DNA of 64,000 nt from Streptomyces sp. PKU-EA00015 (GCF_013387495.1 NZ_JABZEE010000002.1:186001-250000), one strand, 5' to 3'; shown: positions 27,493 to 36,864, numbered from the stretch's first letter. A program made the numbers and translations. Notes: generated by a model from the letters alone, not told the origin.

Positions 27493-28281
27493 GTGAGCGC
27501 GTCAGGCACCGCGGCGACCGGGCAGGTCGAGCACATGCTGCGCCAGGTGACTCCCGGGCGCTACGACGCGTACGAGGCACTGCTGCATGCCCTCGCCGAC
27601 CCCGCCGGTGGCCGGATCTGGATGCTGCTGTGGCACGGACAGCCCGGTTCCCCCGATGCGCAGTACGGGAACATGGAGGTCGACGGCGTCGGCTACGCGC
27701 CGTGCGTCACCTCCGCGCAGGAGCTCGCCGTCTCCGGCTGGAGCCGCGCGCACGAGGTCGTCACCGGCCGGGACATCGCCCGTGCCCTGTACCCCGAGCG
27801 CTGGGGCATCTGGCTCAACCCGCACGCGCCGGGCGGCGGTGTCGGCATCCCGTGGCTGGATCTGCGCCGCATCGCCACCGGACTCGACCGGATGCCCGCG
27901 GGCCCGCTGCGACTGTCGGACCCGGCCGTCGAGATCCCCCAGTTCTACGCGCTGCTCACACAGAACGCGCACCGCACGCCGGCCGTGCGCTCGCTGCGCC
28001 GCGCCTGGGTGCAGCCGTCCGTCGGGGCCGCGTACCTCGCCATCGGGCTCGATCTGTACGACACCGGACGGCAGGCGGTCGACGCGGCGCGGGCGATGAT
28101 GCAGCAGTCGATCGGCGCGGTCCCGGACGGACTGCCGGTCTCCACGGTCGCGCTGTCCGACGAGTACGACCCGGTGACGATGTGGATGCGGGCGAACGCC
28201 CGGCCCTTCTACGACCGCGAGGCGCACGGCGGGGCCCAGCCGGCCGGCGGTTACGGTTACCCGCCCGTGGGCGCTCGCTGA
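27493..28281 (+). CDS. SseB-family protein (second copy)
   Basis: A 262-residue protein, GTG start at 27493 with a GGAATCCAGG region upstream. Shared with the first copy: MLLWHGQPGSPDAQYGNMEVDGVGYAP near the start, a central PHAPGGGVGIPW, and the C-terminal TMWMRANARPFYDRE, matching ERVRPFY in the upstream protein. It looks like a diverged duplicate with an N-terminal helical addition. The gene ends in a Gly/Tyr-rich tail. 119 nt separate the two genes, enough for a separate promoter. Confidence 0.75.
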   Translation: MSASGTAATGQVEHMLRQVTPGRYDAYEALLHALADPAGGRIWMLLWHGQPGSPDAQYGNMEVDGVGYAPCVTSAQELAVSGWSRAHEVVTGRDIARALYPERWGIWLNPHAPGGGVGIPWLDLRRIATGLDRMPAGPLRLSDPAVEIPQFYALLTQNAHRTPAVRSLRRAWVQPSVGAAYLAIGLDLYDTGRQAVDAARAMMQQSIGAVPDGLPVSTVALSDEYDPVTMWMRANARPFYDREAHGGAQPAGGYGYPPVGAR

Positions 28282-28470
28282 CCGGTTCTCGAACTCTTGC
28301 GGACGATGGGGGCTTTCGTCCCCCGCGTGGGGATGTCCCGTATCCGGCCGGTTTGTTGAGCGTCCGGGTCTCGACTAGGTATCACCGCTATCCGGACCGT
28401 TCTCCCAGGTGACTCCCGTCTGTAGTGTTCGGCCGGTCAAGACTCCACATGGTGAACCAGGGGTGGACCC

Positions 28471-30138
28471 ATGCGAATATTCAAGTCCGGGCCTGTCCGG
28501 GCGATCACGGCGGCGGTTGCCGTCGGCCTGATCGCGACAGGTTGCGCCAGCGAGCGGGACAAGGGCGGTGACAAGGCGGCGAAGGACACCTTCGTCTTCG
28601 CCGGTGCCGGTGACCCCGGTTCTCTCGACCCCGCTCTCGCGAGCGACGGTGAGACCTTCCGTGTCACGCGCCAGGCCTTCGAGGCGCTGCTCGAGCACGA
28701 GTCCGGTGGCAGCAAGCTCGTCGGCGGGCTCGCGGAGAAGTGGTCCAGCAACCCGGCCGGCACCGTGTGGACGTTCAACCTCCGGAAGAACGTGAAGTTC
28801 CACGACGGCGAGGCGTTCGACGCCGCCGCCGTCTGCGCGAACTACGACCACTGGTTCAACTGGAAGGGTACGTACCAGTCCAGCGCGGTCTCCTACTACT
28901 GGCAGACCATCATGGGCGGGTTCGCGAAGAACGAGGACCCCGAGGCCCCGAAGGCGAACTACAAGTCCTGCACCGCCAAGGACGAGAACACCGCCGTCAT
29001 CGAGGTCAACGAGCCCTCCGCCAACCTGCCCGGAGGCTTCTCCCTGCAGGCCCTGGCGATCCACTCGCCGAAGGCGATCAAGGAGTACGCGAAGCAGGAC
29101 GCGACCGCCAAGGGCGACGCGATCACGTACCCCAAGTACAGCCAGGAGGCCGGCACGGTCGCCGGCACCGGCCCGTACAAGATCGTGAAGTGGAACAAGG
29201 GCAACAAGGAAGTCTCCCTCGAGCGCTTCGACGACTACTGGGGCGAGAAGGCCAAGATCAAGAACCTGGTCTTCCGCACGATCGACACCGAGGAGGGCCG
29301 TCGCCAGGCCCTGCAGGCCGGTGACATCAACGGCTACGACCTCGTCGCCCCGGCCGATGTGAAGACCCTCGAGGGCGAGGGCTACCAGGTCCCGACCCGT
29401 GACGTCTTCAACCTCTTCTACGTCGGCATGACGCAGTCGAAGAACCCGGCGCTGAAGAAGCCCGAGGTCCGCCAGGCCATCACGCACGCCATCGACCGCG
29501 AGCACCTGGTCAAGACCCAGCTGCCCGAGGGCGGCAAGGTGGCGTCCCAGTTCATGCCCGACACGGTCGCCGGGTTCTCGGACAAGGTGAAGACCTACCC
29601 GTTCGACACCAACAAGGCCAAGGAGCTCCTCAAGAAGGCGGGTGAGGAGAACCTCAAGATCGAGTTCTGCTACCCGACCGAGGTCACCCGCCCGTACATG
29701 CCCGCCCCGCAGGACATGTTCGAGCTGATGAAGGCCGACCTGGAGAAGGCCGGCATCACCGTCACCCCGAAGGCCATGAAGTGGGCCCCGGACTACCTGG
29801 ACGCCACCGAGGCGGGCTCCTGCGCCCTGCACATGCTCGGCTGGACCGGTGACTTCAACGACGGCTACAACTTCATCGGCACCTGGTTCGCCGGGCCGGA
29901 CAAGCAGTGGGGCTTCAAGGACAAGAAGGTCTTCGACGCCGTCAACGCCGCCTCGAAGGTCACCGACCCCGCCGGCCGCACCGAGGCCTACAAGAAGGCC
30001 AACGAGGCGATCATGGAGTACGTCCCGGGCATCCCGATCTCGTCCTCCCCGCCGGCCATCGCCTTCGGCAAGAACATCAACCCGCCGAACGTCTCCCCGC
30101 TGACGCAGGAGAACTTCGCCGAGACCTCCTTCAAGTAA
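28471..30138 (+). CDS. Oligopeptide ABC transporter substrate-binding lipoprotein
   Basis: A 555-residue family 5 solute-binding protein, first gene of a five-gene importer. Signal peptide with lipobox (LIATGC), then the SBP_5 sequence: FAGAGDPGSLDPALASDGET, VWTFNLRKNVKFHDGEAF, GTGPYKIVKWNKG, NLFYVGMTQSKNP with VRQAITHAIDREHL. Ligand is probably a peptide, inferred from family. A stable hairpin after the stop probably favours its accumulation over the permeases. Confidence 0.93.
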   Translation: MRIFKSGPVRAITAAVAVGLIATGCASERDKGGDKAAKDTFVFAGAGDPGSLDPALASDGETFRVTRQAFEALLEHESGGSKLVGGLAEKWSSNPAGTVWTFNLRKNVKFHDGEAFDAAAVCANYDHWFNWKGTYQSSAVSYYWQTIMGGFAKNEDPEAPKANYKSCTAKDENTAVIEVNEPSANLPGGFSLQALAIHSPKAIKEYAKQDATAKGDAITYPKYSQEAGTVAGTGPYKIVKWNKGNKEVSLERFDDYWGEKAKIKNLVFRTIDTEEGRRQALQAGDINGYDLVAPADVKTLEGEGYQVPTRDVFNLFYVGMTQSKNPALKKPEVRQAITHAIDREHLVKTQLPEGGKVASQFMPDTVAGFSDKVKTYPFDTNKAKELLKKAGEENLKIEFCYPTEVTRPYMPAPQDMFELMKADLEKAGITVTPKAMKWAPDYLDATEAGSCALHMLGWTGDFNDGYNFIGTWFAGPDKQWGFKDKKVFDAVNAASKVTDPAGRTEAYKKANEAIMEYVPGIPISSSPPAIAFGKNINPPNVSPLTQENFAETSFK

Positions 30139-30148
30139 TCGCACACCA

Positions 30149-30192
30149 GCGGGTCCGCCCGGCCACTGCTCCAGGTGGCCGGGCGGACCCGC
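30149..30192 (+). terminator. 18-bp intercistronic hairpin (attenuator/mRNA stabiliser)
   Basis: 30149-30166 pairs perfectly with 30175-30192 over an 8-nt loop, starting 10 nt after the binding-protein stop and 30 nt before the first permease. No U-run follows. Such hairpins in importer operons commonly give partial termination or protect the upstream message, giving excess binding protein. Confidence 0.7.
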
Positions 30193-30222
30193 ATCGACGC
30201 ACGTTAGAAAGGGGCATGCGGG

Positions 30223-31227
30223 GTGCTGCGACTTGTCATACGACGACTGCTACAGCTCATTCCCACCCTGCTCGGCCTGTCGGTTCTCCTCTTCCTCTGG
30301 CTGAACCGGCTGCCCGGCGGACCCGCCTCAGCGATCCTGGGCGAGCGGGCGACCGAAGCCGAAGTGGCACGCATCAACCGAGCGCTGGGACTGGACGAGC
30401 CCGTCCACGTCCAGTACTGGCGCTTCCTCAAGCGCATCTTCGAACTGGACCTCGGCACCTCCACCCAGACCGGCCAGCCGGTGTGGGAGGAATTCACCCT
30501 GCGCTTCCCCGCCACGGTGGAACTCAGCATCGCCGCGATCCTCATCGCGGTCGCCGTCGGCATCCCGCTCGGCTACCTGGCCGCCAAGCGCCGCGGAGGC
30601 TGGCTCGACGTCGCCTCGGTGTCGGGATCGCTGATCGGCATCTGTATCCCGGTGTTCTTCCTCGCCCTGCTCCTCAAGGGCATTTTCGCCGTCGAGCTGG
30701 GCATCTTCCCGAGCTACGGGCGGCTGTCGACCGGTCTGAACGCCACGGACGTCACCGGATTCGCGGTCCTGGACGGTCTGCTGACCGGCGAACTCGACGC
30801 CAGCTGGGACGCGATCATGCACCTGGTGCTCCCCGCCGTGGCGCTCGCCTCCATCCCGCTCGCGGTCATCGTGCGCATGACCCGTGCCAGCGTTCTCGAG
30901 GTCCTCGGCGAGGACTACATCCGCACCGCCGAGTCCAAGGGTCTGGACAAGCGCGTCGTGCGAGGCCGGCACGTCCTGCGCAACGCGATGCTGCCGGTGG
31001 TCACCGCCGTCGGTCTGCTGACCGGCAGCCTGCTGTCGGGTGCGGTGCTGACCGAGTCGGTGTTCTCCTTCGGCGGCATCGGCTCCTTCATCCGCACCTC
31101 GATCGACGCCCGGGACTACCCGGTGCTCGTCGGGTTCATCCTCTTCATCGCGATGGTGTACGTCCTCATCAACCTGCTGGTCGACCTGGCGTACAGCATC
31201 ATCGACCCGAGAGTGCGGGTGCACTGA
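30223..31227 (+). CDS. Oligopeptide ABC transporter permease (DppB/OppB type)
   Basis: A 334-residue inner-membrane permease with GTG start after AGAAAGGGGCATGCGG. Membrane spans begin at residue 8 (LLQLIPTLLGLSVLLFLWL) and number about six. A periplasmic-loop start PGGPASAILG and the cytoplasmic EAA loop (EDYIRTAESKGL... VLRNAMLPV) identify the binding-protein-dependent family and the site that contacts the ATPase. It stops 1 nt before the next permease start. Confidence 0.93.
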   Translation: MLRLVIRRLLQLIPTLLGLSVLLFLWLNRLPGGPASAILGERATEAEVARINRALGLDEPVHVQYWRFLKRIFELDLGTSTQTGQPVWEEFTLRFPATVELSIAAILIAVAVGIPLGYLAAKRRGGWLDVASVSGSLIGICIPVFFLALLLKGIFAVELGIFPSYGRLSTGLNATDVTGFAVLDGLLTGELDASWDAIMHLVLPAVALASIPLAVIVRMTRASVLEVLGEDYIRTAESKGLDKRVVRGRHVLRNAMLPVVTAVGLLTGSLLSGAVLTESVFSFGGIGSFIRTSIDARDYPVLVGFILFIAMVYVLINLLVDLAYSIIDPRVRVH

Positions 31228-31228
31228 C

Positions 31229-32191
31229 GTGACGACCATGACCAAGAAAGCTGACAGGATCGACCGGCTCGCCGAGTTGATGCAGCAGACCGAGGTGACC
31301 TCGGGCGCCAGTCTGTGGCGCGAGGCGATGCGGCGCCTGAAGTCCAGCAAGATGGCCGTCATCGGCGTGGTCATCATCGCCGCGTTCGTCGTCCTTGCGG
31401 TCATCGGCCCGTGGATCGCCCCGCACGCCCCCACCGCACAGACCTGGCGCGACGAAGTCCTGGCCAACCAGGGCAAGTTCGTCGGCATGCGCGGCGAGAA
31501 CTGGTTCGGCCTGGACCACCTCGGCCGTGACATGTTCTCCCGCATGCTCGTCGGAGCCCGGCAGACCCTGCTCGTCGGCGTCGTCTCGATGCTCATCGGC
31601 CTGGTCGTCGGCGCGGTCGTGGGTGTGGTGTCCGGCGCCGCCGCCACCCTCGGCGGCCGGCCCGGCCAGCGGCTCGACACGGTGATCATGCGGATCACCG
31701 ACATCATGCTGTCGCTGCCCTCGCTGCTGCTCGCGGTCTCCATCGCCGCGGTGATGGGCCAGTCCCTGACGACCGTGATGATCGCCGTGGGTGTCGTCCA
31801 GATCCCCATCTTCGCCCGTCTGCTGCGCGGTTCGATGCTCGCCCAGGGCGGCGCCGACTACGTACTGGCGGCGAAGGCGCTCGGCGTACGCCGGAAGCGG
31901 ATCGTTCTCACCCAGATCCTGCCGAACTCGCTGAGTCCGGTCATCGTCCAGGCGACGCTCAGCCTCGCCACCGCGATCATCGAGGCGGCCGCCCTGTCCT
32001 ACCTGGGCCTCGGCAACCCCGACCCGGCGATCCCGGAGTGGGGCGTCATGCTCTCGCAGGCACAGCGGTTCTTCGACAACGAGCCGATGATGGCGGTCTA
32101 TCCGGCGGTCGGCATCATCATCACCGCCCTTGGCTTCACCCTGCTCGGCGAGGCCATGCGCGAAGCCCTCGACCCGAAGCTGCGAGGCTGA
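31229..32191 (+). CDS. Oligopeptide ABC transporter permease (DppC/OppC type)
   Basis: A 320-residue permease, GTG start (alternative ATG at 31238). Cytoplasmic N-terminus with SLWREAMRRLKSSKMAVIG, the OppC_N pattern, then the first span GVVIIAAFVVLAVIGPWIAP. The motif NWFGLDHLGRDMFSRML and the EAA loop DYVLAAKALGVRRKRI... ILPNSLSPV are typical. Pairs with the preceding permease to form the heterodimeric pore. Confidence 0.93.
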   Translation: MTTMTKKADRIDRLAELMQQTEVTSGASLWREAMRRLKSSKMAVIGVVIIAAFVVLAVIGPWIAPHAPTAQTWRDEVLANQGKFVGMRGENWFGLDHLGRDMFSRMLVGARQTLLVGVVSMLIGLVVGAVVGVVSGAAATLGGRPGQRLDTVIMRITDIMLSLPSLLLAVSIAAVMGQSLTTVMIAVGVVQIPIFARLLRGSMLAQGGADYVLAAKALGVRRKRIVLTQILPNSLSPVIVQATLSLATAIIEAAALSYLGLGNPDPAIPEWGVMLSQAQRFFDNEPMMAVYPAVGIIITALGFTLLGEAMREALDPKLRG

Positions 32192-32197
32192 AGTCCC

Positions 32198-33196
32198 ATG
32201 GCACTGCTTACTGTTGACGAACTGAGCGTCACCTTCGGCGGCCGTGGCCGCAAGGACTCCACGGCGGTCGACGGCGTCTCCTTCGACGTCGACCAGGGCC
32301 AGGTGGTGGGACTGGTCGGCGAGTCGGGCTGCGGCAAGTCCGTGACCTCGCTCGCGCTGATGGGCCTGCTGCCGGCCAAGGGCGTGAGGATCGGCGGACG
32401 TGCCGACTTCGACGGTCGGAACCTGCTCACCATGAGCCCGCGCAAGCTGCGGGACATGCGCGGCAGCCAGCTGGCGATGATCTTCCAGGATCCGTTGTCC
32501 TCGCTGAACCCGGTGGTGCCCATCGGCGTCCAGGTCACCGAGATCCTCCAGCGCCACCGCGGACTGAAGGGGGAGGCCGCCCGCAAGGAGGCCGCTCACC
32601 TGCTGGACAGGGTCGGCATCCCCGACCCGAACCGGCGGCTGAAGGAGTACCCGCACCAGCTCTCCGGAGGCATGCGCCAGCGCGCGCTCATCGCCATGGC
32701 GGTGGCCTGCGCGCCTCGGCTGCTCATCGCCGACGAGCCGACGACCGCGCTGGACGTGACCATCCAGGCGCAGATCCTCGAACTGCTCAAGGAACTGGTC
32801 GACCAGGAGGGCACCGCCCTGCTGATGATCACCCACGACCTGGGTGTCGTCGCCGGTCTGTGCGACCAGGTCAACGTGCTGTACGCGGGCCGGGCGGTGG
32901 AGTCCGCGGGCCGCCGCGAGCTGTTCGCGCACCCCACCCACCCGTACGCGCACGGTCTGCTCGGCTCCATACCGCGGCTCGACGCGCCGCGCGGCGAGCC
33001 GCTCAACCCGATCCGCGGATCCATCAACGACAAGATCGCCTGGGCCGACGGCTGCGCCTTCGCGCCCCGTTGCGACTTCTACACGATGGAGTGCCTGACC
33101 GGCACACCCGAACTGACCGAACCACGCGCGGCCGGCCACCAGGTGCGCTGCGTCAACCCGGTCCTTCCCAAGCCCAAGGCGGAGGTCTCGGCATGA
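32198..33196 (+). CDS. Oligopeptide ABC transporter ATPase (DppD/OppD type)
   Basis: A 332-residue ATPase with Walker [13 protein letters not shown], signature LSGGMRQR, Walker [13 protein letters not shown] and H-loop ITHDLGVV. The C-terminal oligopeptide/dipeptide extension contains the cysteine pattern [14 protein letters not shown]. It overlaps the next ATPase gene by 4 nt (ATGA), indicating coupled translation. Confidence 0.94.
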   Translation: MALLTVDELSVTFGGRGRKDSTAVDGVSFDVDQGQVVGLVGESGCGKSVTSLALMGLLPAKGVRIGGRADFDGRNLLTMSPRKLRDMRGSQLAMIFQDPLSSLNPVVPIGVQVTEILQRHRGLKGEAARKEAAHLLDRVGIPDPNRRLKEYPHQLSGGMRQRALIAMAVACAPRLLIADEPTTALDVTIQAQILELLKELVDQEGTALLMITHDLGVVAGLCDQVNVLYAGRAVESAGRRELFAHPTHPYAHGLLGSIPRLDAPRGEPLNPIRGSINDKIAWADGCAFAPRCDFYTMECLTGTPELTEPRAAGHQVRCVNPVLPKPKAEVSA

Positions 33197-34548
33197 GCTT
33201 GCTCGAACTCGACGATGTGAAGGTCCATTTCCCGGTCAGGAAGGGCGTCTTCTTCGACCGCACCGTGGGCCACGTGTACGCCGTCGACGGTGTCTCGCTC
33301 AAGGTCGAGGCGGGGCAGACGTACGGTCTGGTGGGCGAGTCGGGCTGCGGCAAGACGACTCTGGGCAGGGCGGTCCTGCGGCTGGTGGACATCACCGGCG
33401 GCGAGGTCGTCTTCGACGGCACGGATCTGGCGAAGCTGCCGAACGAGGAGATGCGCGGCTTCCGCCGCCGGCTGCAGATGGTCTTCCAGGACCCGCTGGG
33501 CAGCCTCAACCCGCGGCAGAACATCGAGTCGATCCTGAGCGAGGGCATGGCCGCGCACGGGATCGGCAAGGACCAGAAGGAACGCCGCGAGAAGATCAAG
33601 GAGATCCTGGCGAAGGTCGGTCTCCCGGCGAACGCGCTGTCCCGTTACCCGCACGAGTTCTCGGGCGGACAGCGCCAGCGCATCGGCATCGCGCGTGCGC
33701 TGGTCCTCGAACCGGATCTGATCATCTGCGACGAGCCGGTGTCGGCGCTCGACGTCTCCATCCAGGCGCAGGTCATCAACCTCCTGGAGGAACTGCAGGA
33801 GTCCCTCGGGCTGACGTACCTCGTCATCGCCCACGACCTCGCCGTCGTCCGGCACATCTCCGACGTCATCGGGGTCATGTACCTGGGCGGCCTGGTGGAG
33901 GAGGCGCCGAGCGACGCCCTCTACGCGGGGCCCAAGCACCCGTACACCAAGGCGCTGATGTCCGCGGTGCCGGTGCCGGACCCCGAGGTCGAGGACCGGC
34001 GGGAGCGGATCCTGCTCCACGGCGACCTGCCCTCGCCCGCCAACCCGCCGGCCGGCTGCCGCTTCCACACGCGGTGCCCCTGGGCGCAGGACACGCTGTG
34101 CGCCACGGACCGGCCGAAACTGACGGACCTGGGCGACGGTCACAAGGTGGCCTGCCACTTCGCGAAGGAGATCGAGGAGGGAACGGTCGCGCAGACCCGA
34201 GCGACCGGGATCGAGGCGGTCGTGGGCACGGAGTCGGTCGCCGCCGAGGGCCCCGGCGCGGTGGCCTCCGAGGAGGACGGTGCGGCGGAGGCGGCGGGGG
34301 CGGAGAAGCCGGTGACGGCGTCGGGTGCCGTCGCCGTCGCGGCCGGCGACGCGTCCGACGATGCGGCCGGTACCGAGCCGGTGGCCGAGGAGCCGAGCGA
34401 CGAGCCCGACGCCACGGACGGCGCAGAGACAGAGGACTCCGCAGAGGAGGCGCCCGTGGACACGGCGACGGTCCCTGAACAGCCCGTAGCAGACGATGCG
34501 GCCGCGCCCGCAGAGACCGCAGCCAAGGGGGCCGCCGCGTCCGACTGA
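33193..34548 (+). CDS. Oligopeptide ABC transporter ATPase (DppF/OppF type) with acidic tail
   Basis: A 451-residue ATPase that starts at the ATGA overlap (33193). Walker A GESGCGKTTLGRA, signature FSGGQRQR, Walker B IICDEPVSALD, H-loop IAHDLAVV, and the terminal Cys-containing oligopeptide extension (CRFHTRCPWAQDTLC). The usual family length is about 325-340; here about 127 extra residues follow from residue 325 on, almost entirely Ala, Glu, Asp, Val, Thr and Pro. This tail is low complexity, strongly acidic and probably disordered. Function of the tail is unknown. Confidence 0.93.
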   Translation: MSLLELDDVKVHFPVRKGVFFDRTVGHVYAVDGVSLKVEAGQTYGLVGESGCGKTTLGRAVLRLVDITGGEVVFDGTDLAKLPNEEMRGFRRRLQMVFQDPLGSLNPRQNIESILSEGMAAHGIGKDQKERREKIKEILAKVGLPANALSRYPHEFSGGQRQRIGIARALVLEPDLIICDEPVSALDVSIQAQVINLLEELQESLGLTYLVIAHDLAVVRHISDVIGVMYLGGLVEEAPSDALYAGPKHPYTKALMSAVPVPDPEVEDRRERILLHGDLPSPANPPAGCRFHTRCPWAQDTLCATDRPKLTDLGDGHKVACHFAKEIEEGTVAQTRATGIEAVVGTESVAAEGPGAVASEEDGAAEAAGAEKPVTASGAVAVAAGDASDDAAGTEPVAEEPSDEPDATDGAETEDSAEEAPVDTATVPEQPVADDAAAPAETAAKGAAASD

Positions 34549-34570
34549 CGGGCGGGACCACCGGACACGG

Positions 34571-34576
34571 CACAAT
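34571..34576 (+). promoter_or_regulatory. Candidate -10 box for leaderless TRIC gene
   Basis: CACAAT begins exactly 12 nt before the GTG at 34583, with no Shine-Dalgarno sequence in the short gap, the geometry expected when transcription starts at the GTG itself. Confidence 0.45.
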
Positions 34577-34582
34577 CGTCCG

Positions 34583-35254
34583 GTGTTTCAAGAACTGTTC
34601 ACGCCCTCCGTCCAGCATGCGCTCGACCTCGTCGGGATCTTCGTCTTCGCGATCTCCGGGGCGCTGCTCGCCGTACGCAAGAACTTCGACGTGTTCGGCA
34701 TCGCCGTGCTCGCCGAGGTCACGGCGCTGGGCGGAGGGCTGCTGCGTGACCTGATCATCGGGGCCGTGCCACCCGCGGCCTTCACCGATCTCGGGTACTT
34801 CCTGATGCCGCTCGTGGCCACGGTCCTCGTCTTCTTCCTGCATCCGCAGGTGGAGCGCATCCAGGCCGGCGTCAACGTCTTCGACGCGGCGGGTCTCGGG
34901 CTGTTCTGCGTGACCGGCACGACCAAGGCGTACGAGTACGGTCTCGGCCTCACGTTCTCGGCGGCGCTCGGACTGGCCACGGCGGTCGGCGGCGGTGTGC
35001 TGCGCGACGTGCTGGCCAACGAGGTTCCGTCGCTGCTGCGCTGGGACCGTGACCTGTATGCCGTGCCCGCGATGGTGGGCGCGACGATGGTCGTCCTGTG
35101 CATTCGTTTCGACGCCCTGAACGCGGTGACGAGCGGACTGGCGGTGGTGACCGCGTTCGTGCTGCGGCTGCTGGCGATGCGGTACCACTGGCGCGCGCCG
35201 CGCGCCTGGAACCGGCGGTCGGAGGCGACCGAAGAAAAAGCTACCGCTCAGTAA
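34583..35254 (+). CDS. TRIC-like cation channel family membrane protein
   Basis: A 223-residue membrane protein of the UPF0126/prokaryotic TRIC family. Two internally repeated three-helix units each hold a glycine-rich signature: ALGGGLLRDLIIGAVPP and AVGGGVLRDVLANEVPS. These GGG-x-x-RD kinks line the pore in TRIC channels, which conduct monovalent cations as trimers. The C-terminus is hydrophilic. The GTG start is supported by the repeat beginning shortly after and by a -10-like box at leaderless spacing. It follows the peptide importer by 34 nt but probably has its own promoter. Confidence 0.9.
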   Translation: MFQELFTPSVQHALDLVGIFVFAISGALLAVRKNFDVFGIAVLAEVTALGGGLLRDLIIGAVPPAAFTDLGYFLMPLVATVLVFFLHPQVERIQAGVNVFDAAGLGLFCVTGTTKAYEYGLGLTFSAALGLATAVGGGVLRDVLANEVPSLLRWDRDLYAVPAMVGATMVVLCIRFDALNAVTSGLAVVTAFVLRLLAMRYHWRAPRAWNRRSEATEEKATAQ

Positions 35255-35264
35255 TTGTTTGTTG

Positions 35265-35270
35265 TACGGT
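35265..35270 (+). promoter_or_regulatory. Candidate -10 box for leaderless thioesterase gene
   Basis: TACGGT begins 12 nt before the ATG at 35277; no ribosome-binding site lies between. The 22-nt gap after the TRIC stop would contain only this promoter, with TTGTTTGTTG upstream. Confidence 0.45.
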
Positions 35271-35276
35271 ACCGGC

Positions 35277-36131
35277 ATGGCTGAGGCAGCACAGACGGCG
35301 CGCGCGACCGTCGGGGACAGCGAGTTCGACCGCGACACCGCGGTCACCCTGCGCGAGACCGGTGTCTACGACGCCGAGCTCTCGGCGGGCTGGACGATCA
35401 TCCACGCGGTGAACGGCGGCTACCTGCTCGCGATGCTGGGCCGGGCGCTCGGGGACGCGCTGCCGCACCCGGACCCGTTCACGGTCTCCGCGCACTACCT
35501 CACGGCGTCCCAGCCGGGCCCGGCGGTGATCCGTACCGAGGTGATCCGCACCGGCCGCACGCTCTCCACCGGTCAGGCGTCGCTCTTCCAGTTCGAGGAG
35601 GACGGCACGGAGGTGGAGCGCATCCGGGTGCTCGCCTCGTACGGCGACCTGGACTCGCTCCCGGACGATGTGCGCACCTCGGCGAAGCCGCCGGCGATCC
35701 CGCCGGTGGAGCACTGCCTCGGCCCCTCGGACGGTCCGGCGCCCATCCCCGGCAGCTCGGCGATCACCGAGCGCCTGGACATCAAGCTGGACCCGGCGAC
35801 GGTCGGCTGGGCGATCGGCGCGCCGTCGGGCAAGGGCGAGATGCGGGGCTGGTTCGCACTGGCGGACGGGCGTGACGCGGACCCGCTGTCGCTGCTGCTG
35901 ACGGTGGACGCGCTGCCGCCGACGTCGTTCGAGCTGGGCCTGAAGGGCTGGACGCCGACCGTGGAACTGACGACGCACGTGCGCTGCCGCCCGGCGCCGG
36001 GCCCGCTGCGCGTGTCGATCACGACGCGCAACCTGGCGGGCGGGTTCCTGGAGGAGGACGCGGACGTCTGGGACTCGGCGGACCGCCTGGTGGCCCAGTC
36101 CCGCCAGCTCGCCAAGGCTCCCCGCAGCTGA
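35277..36131 (+). CDS. Acyl-CoA thioesterase-like (double hotdog) protein
   Basis: A 284-residue TesB-like thioesterase family member. The N-terminal hotdog has WTIIHAVNGGYLLAMLGRAL and HYLTASQPGPAVIRTEVIRTGRTLSTGQASLFQ; the second hotdog follows after residue 150 and ends with NLAGGFLEEDADVWDSADRLVAQSRQLA. It would hydrolyse acyl-CoA thioesters; chain length is unknown. It is convergent with the FabR-like regulator gene. Confidence 0.85.
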   Translation: MAEAAQTARATVGDSEFDRDTAVTLRETGVYDAELSAGWTIIHAVNGGYLLAMLGRALGDALPHPDPFTVSAHYLTASQPGPAVIRTEVIRTGRTLSTGQASLFQFEEDGTEVERIRVLASYGDLDSLPDDVRTSAKPPAIPPVEHCLGPSDGPAPIPGSSAITERLDIKLDPATVGWAIGAPSGKGEMRGWFALADGRDADPLSLLLTVDALPPTSFELGLKGWTPTVELTTHVRCRPAPGPLRVSITTRNLAGGFLEEDADVWDSADRLVAQSRQLAKAPRS

Positions 36132-36183
36132 CGCCCGGGGCGCTGCCCCCCTGCCGTGATGCGCCCGCGCGCATCCCTCTCCC

Positions 36184-36211
36184 GCGCCCGTGAGGCTGTC
36201 CTCGCGGGCGC
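36184..36211. terminator. Bidirectional terminator, thioesterase/tetR
   Basis: A 12-bp stem with one G-T pair (36184-36195 with 36200-36211) and a 4-nt loop lies between the convergent stop codons at 36131 and 36250. Confidence 0.7.
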
Positions 36212-36249
36212 TGCGCCGTTCACGGGTGCCCCCCGGAGGGCCGCCCCCC

Positions 36250-36864
36250 TCAGTCCAGCCAGTGCTCCCGCCCCAGGTGCACCAGCCTCAACCGCCTCCG
36301 CGCCAGCCCGCTCACCCGTTCCTCGCCCTCGGGCCCCGCCTCCAGGAACGACGACGCCGTCATCATCATGTGGTCGACGTACATCCCGGCCAGCATGTGC
36401 AGATCGTCCTCGCTCCATCCCTCCGCCCCCGCGTCGTGCGCGAACACCGCCGCGACCTCGTCGGTGAACCGCCGCAGCTGATCGGCTATCGCTTCCCGTA
36501 CCGGCGCCACACCGCCATGGCGTTCGCGCGCGACGAAGCGCACATGGGCCGGCGAGGTCCGCACCAGGTCGGCGACCAGCGCCACCGTGCGGTCGATGCG
36601 CGCCGAGTCCGCGGGCTCGGTCAGGGCCTCCGCGATCGTCGCGTGGAGGCTGCCGAGCGTCTCCTCGACGAGCGCGACGCCGAGGTCGGCCATGTCCCGG
36701 AAGTGCCGGTAGAACGCGGTCGGCGCGACACCCACGGCCCGGGTCACCTCACGCAGTCCCAGGCTGTTCAGGCTCTGCTCCTCCAGCAGCCGCAGCGCCG
36801 CGTCGAGGAGCGCCTGACGGGTCTTCTGCTTCTGTGCCTGCCGGATGCCGACGGTGTGACTCAT
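36250..36864 (-). CDS. TetR-family regulator resembling FabR
   Basis: A 204-residue repressor. Residues 10-60 form the DNA-binding domain: QKQKTRQALLDAALRLL, then LREVTRAVGVAPTAFYRHF, with the F-Y-R-H-F end typical of the FabR group. The ligand domain keeps FabR-like patterns (LVADLVRTSPAHVRFVARERHG). E. coli FabR controls unsaturated fatty acid genes and senses acyl-CoA/ACP; a lipid-related role here is inference, supported by the neighbouring thioesterase. It is divergent from a small membrane-protein gene. Confidence 0.85.
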   Translation of the reverse strand: MSHTVGIRQAQKQKTRQALLDAALRLLEEQSLNSLGLREVTRAVGVAPTAFYRHFRDMADLGVALVEETLGSLHATIAEALTEPADSARIDRTVALVADLVRTSPAHVRFVARERHGGVAPVREAIADQLRRFTDEVAAVFAHDAGAEGWSEDDLHMLAGMYVDHMMMTASSFLEAGPEGEERVSGLARRRLRLVHLGREHWLD

